Below, piece by piece: positions 6,634-8,239 of a stretch of DNA of 8,239 nucleotides. How positions within the stretch are numbered: the first letter of the stretch is position 1; each line of letters begins with the position of its first letter. A program made the position numbers and the translations under genes. The notes beneath the pieces are model-generated. The model did no database searches. It had not been told where the DNA came from and saw only the letters and a list, made by a program, of their open reading frames with translations. The stretch is taken from the NCBI GenBank assembly GCA_007116585.1, contig SKIE01000242.1:1-8239 (forward strand), written 5' to 3'. This DNA is from Wenzhouxiangella sp. Lineage in GTDB: Bacteria; Pseudomonadota; Gammaproteobacteria; Xanthomonadales; Wenzhouxiangellaceae.

Positions 6634-7587
6634 CTACCGGAGCCCTGCGCGCCGCAGCATTCGTCCCCCGAGGGCACGAACACGCCGATAGGCCGTGAGG
6701 GCCAACCCACCACGGCTGGCTTCAAGCTGAGCCTGAAGGTGGGAGATATTGCTATACAAGCGCTGCAAGTGCTGGTCGCGTCGATTGAGCAGGCGCAGTA
6801 TTTCTGCGTGATCTTCCTCATTCAAGGTAATACCAGGCCGGATACGATCCGGCAGCGGCCGCTCGACATAGATCGTGGAATGCGGTCCAACCTGCTCTTC
6901 GGCCGGGCGCGTTTTGCTGTAGAAATACAGCGCGACCGATTTTCTCGATCGGCGGTCTGCATCGCCATCCGGTAGATTGATCCTCTCAAACCCGTGCCAG
7001 GACCAGTGCGTGGTTTCAAACAGCACGGCACGATTGAGCGCAGGCTGGACCAATGTCATCTCGTTTTCATCCGCCGGCCGACGCGGGTCAGAGTGAAATT
7101 CGATCGCACCACGCCAATCAGCCTGCCACTCTTCGTTGAGATAGACAATCAAGTTCAACCGCCGATGCCAACCGGTCACAGGGTGCCGGTTGAAATCCAC
7201 GTGGGGGTCTAGATCCTGCCCGTGTCGATTTTCATGCGTGCCGCCGCCGAAGTAGTGCGGATCGTAGAGCAGATCGTCGATGCCGGTGACCTGGCCCAGC
7301 CAGGTGCGGAAATCTTCGCCGCGAATCAACTCATCGATATCGCGCCACGGCCCGCCCAGCGCCGGCAAGTCCTCATGTGTGCACTTGCCCCCCACACGGC
7401 CGTTCTCATCAAGCGCGAGCTTGTCGTCGAAGGGCGGGAAAGCATCCACAAGCTTGGCGCAAAAGTCCGCACTGAAAAAGTTGTCCATGACAAGGTGTCG
7501 AAACGGACGCGCCTCAGCGTAGGCCTGAGCCAGGTCCGAAGTCTGATCCAGAACAGTTTTAGAGAGCATCACATCCATCACTTTCAT
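6634..7587 (-). CDS. 2-oxoglutarate/Fe(II)-dependent dioxygenase (prolyl-4-hydroxylase-like)
   Basis: The 317-residue soluble protein has the double-stranded beta-helix iron site: HxD at His129/Asp131 (DPHVDFNRHP), the distal His at His198 (WSWHGF), and Arg215 (RRSRKSVALYFY) as the probable 2-oxoglutarate anchor. An N-terminal segment PFRHLVMDNFFSADFCAKLVDAFP (split here: PFRHLVMDNFF, then SADFCAKLV) and LIVYLNEEWQADWRGAIEFH are typical of the 2OG-FeII oxygenase/P4H-type family, which hydroxylates proteins, amino acids, sugars or lipids. The last about 60 residues, from EEDHAEILRLLNRRD through HLQRLYSNISHLQAQLE, form a helix or short coiled coil with a basic end (RRVRALGGRMLRRAGLR), perhaps for partner or membrane contact. 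The ATG at 7587 overlaps the methyltransferase stop as ATGA and has GGAAG 7 bases upstream; a TTG at 7641 is rejected. Translational coupling with the methyltransferase and the 20-base gap to the LtaS/OpgB-like gene suggest one pathway. The substrate is unknown. Confidence 0.88.
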   Translation of the reverse strand: MKVMDVMLSKTVLDQTSDLAQAYAEARPFRHLVMDNFFSADFCAKLVDAFPPFDDKLALDENGRVGGKCTHEDLPALGGPWRDIDELIRGEDFRTWLGQVTGIDDLLYDPHYFGGGTHENRHGQDLDPHVDFNRHPVTGWHRRLNLIVYLNEEWQADWRGAIEFHSDPRRPADENEMTLVQPALNRAVLFETTHWSWHGFERINLPDGDADRRSRKSVALYFYSKTRPAEEQVGPHSTIYVERPLPDRIRPGITLNEEDHAEILRLLNRRDQHLQRLYSNISHLQAQLEASRGGLALTAYRRVRALGGRMLRRAGLR

Positions 7588-7599
7588 CGTTTGGCTTCC
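7584..7599 (-). promoter_or_regulatory. ATGA stop/start overlap with Shine-Dalgarno (translational coupling)
   Basis: The methyltransferase stop TGA (7586-7584) and the dioxygenase start ATG (7587-7585) share four bases. GGAAG (7599-7595) lies seven bases before the ATG, still inside the methyltransferase reading frame. This decides the dioxygenase start and implies that both proteins are made from one message in linked amounts. Confidence 0.85.
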
Positions 7600-8239
7600 A
7601 GTGTCCACAGGGCGCCGAGCAGCCCATCTTCCGGGCACCAAGGCAGCACCCAGCGAGCCTCGGCAAATCCCGCTGCACGAAGCGCTTCGAGCAGCTCCCA
7701 GCCGAAGTTATAAAACGCCAGCACACCGCCCGGATTGATCGGGTCACCATGATACTCCGGCGGCTCCAGATGCTCGATTGAGCCATCCGAGCGAACCCGG
7801 GCGCGCACTTTCGTTTGCGCCGCTGTTTCGGCAAACGGCACCGTCAGCAGCAAACGCCCGGCGGGTTTGAGCACCCGGGCAATTTCGTTCAAAGCGGCCT
7901 GGTAATCAGCGACGTGTTCCAGCACATCACAGCTGATCACGATGTCGTGACTGGCGTCGGGAAAGCCTAGCGCCGTAACATCCTGGTGGTGCAGCCATTC
8001 TCTTTGCCTGTATAGATGGCGCAGCCACCAGCGAAGTCGATGCACGAAAGATCCAACCACGTACTCACTGCCATACGTGCTCTTGGGCCAACGACGCCGA
8101 ACGGCGTTGTAGAGCAGGCTTGATTGCTCTGTCAGGTTGATCTTTGCGTCGGCGGGTACAGGAGCCTGGTCCAGCAGTTCCAGCATCGCGCGTTGCCTGG
8201 CAATCAAACCACAGCCGCGACAATTCAGCTGCTCACGAA
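7584..8239 (-). CDS. Class I SAM-dependent methyltransferase with N-terminal CxxC (partial, 5' end outside window)
   Basis: At least 217 residues are visible; the start lies beyond the right edge, and translation can be read through to the edge (visible start REQLNCRGCGLIARQRAMLE). Class I methyltransferase features are DASHDIVISCDVLEHVADY (post-motif II, with DVLEHV), NEIARVLKPAGRLLLTVPF (motif III) and FYNFGWELLEALRAAGF at the end. The normal GxGxG SAM loop is absent. In its place is LTEQSSLLYNAVRRRWPKS followed by TYGSEYVVGSF, as in a known subgroup that opens with a Cys-rich ribbon ('C..CG...R.R') and often sits in glycan or polysaccharide gene clusters. Only the second CxxC (visible residues 6 and 9) is in the window; a first pair would be expected upstream. 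It overlaps the dioxygenase by ATGA. The acceptor cannot be predicted. A non-catalytic role cannot be excluded because motif I is unusual. Confidence 0.87.
   Translation of the reverse strand, partial: REQLNCRGCGLIARQRAMLELLDQAPVPADAKINLTEQSSLLYNAVRRRWPKSTYGSEYVVGSFVHRLRWWLRHLYRQREWLHHQDVTALGFPDASHDIVISCDVLEHVADYQAALNEIARVLKPAGRLLLTVPFAETAAQTKVRARVRSDGSIEHLEPPEYHGDPINPGGVLAFYNFGWELLEALRAAGFAEARWVLPWCPEDGLLGALWTLEAKR

Noticed and set aside
6934..6957. Inverted repeat ACCGAT/ATCGG(CGGT) around TTTCTCG
   Set aside because: It sits in the coding sequence for the conserved RRSRKS segment of the dioxygenase and is imperfect. No sign of terminator or operator function.
7588..7641. In-frame upstream extension of the dioxygenase beginning at TTG 7641
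   Set aside because: It overlaps the methyltransferase by 58 bases and adds non-conserved residues. The ATG at 7587 has a good Shine-Dalgarno and a standard ATGA coupling.
1..8239. tRNA, rRNA, CRISPR, insertion sequence or attachment site
   Set aside because: I saw no tRNA-like cloverleaf, no regularly spaced direct repeats, no transposase motif and no terminal inverted repeats. Nearly all of the window is accounted for by coding sequence.

Overview
The window is a GC-rich, gene-dense bacterial chromosomal segment. It has five protein-coding genes, two of them cut by the window edges. There are no RNA genes, insertion sequences, CRISPR arrays or long non-coding stretches. A lipid-anchored M3 peptidase, a TadA deaminase, a five-helix inner-membrane phosphoglycerol-transferase-like enzyme and GC-rich codon use all point to a Gram-negative gammaproteobacterium. 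The tandem 'YW.TYD..G.PLW' beta modules in the large secreted protein suggest the Xanthomonadales/Lysobacter/Wenzhouxiangella area. The taxon is an inference from family resemblance and was not measured.

Left part (1-1018, minus strand): tadA (tRNA adenosine-to-inosine editing at the wobble position) is followed 54 bases later by the N-terminal part of a lipoprotein peptidyl-dipeptidase of the Dcp/oligopeptidase M3 family, which runs off the left edge. A 70-base divergent spacer separates tadA from the next gene.

Middle (1089-4478, plus strand): one very large gene encodes a secreted 1129-residue CotH-type kinase protein. Ahead of the kinase-like domain are a signal peptide, a beta-rich N-terminal region, a plant-type leucine-rich-repeat cap and two copies of a beta module. 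A further beta-rich domain follows the kinase. It is the most unusual object in the window.

Right part (4484-8239, minus strand): three genes are read in one direction in the order methyltransferase (start outside the window), 2-oxoglutarate/Fe(II) dioxygenase, and membrane-anchored LtaS/OpgB-like alkaline-phosphatase-superfamily enzyme. The first two overlap by ATGA and the third starts 20 bases after the second. They look like one transcription unit, probably acting on a cell-surface glycan, lipid or small molecule. The last gene converges on the CotH gene with only 5 bases between the stop codons.

Nothing here proves a new system. The best candidates for follow-up are the CotH fusion architecture, the extra C-terminal domain of the LtaS/OpgB-like enzyme, and the coupled methyltransferase-dioxygenase-phosphoglycerol transferase unit.
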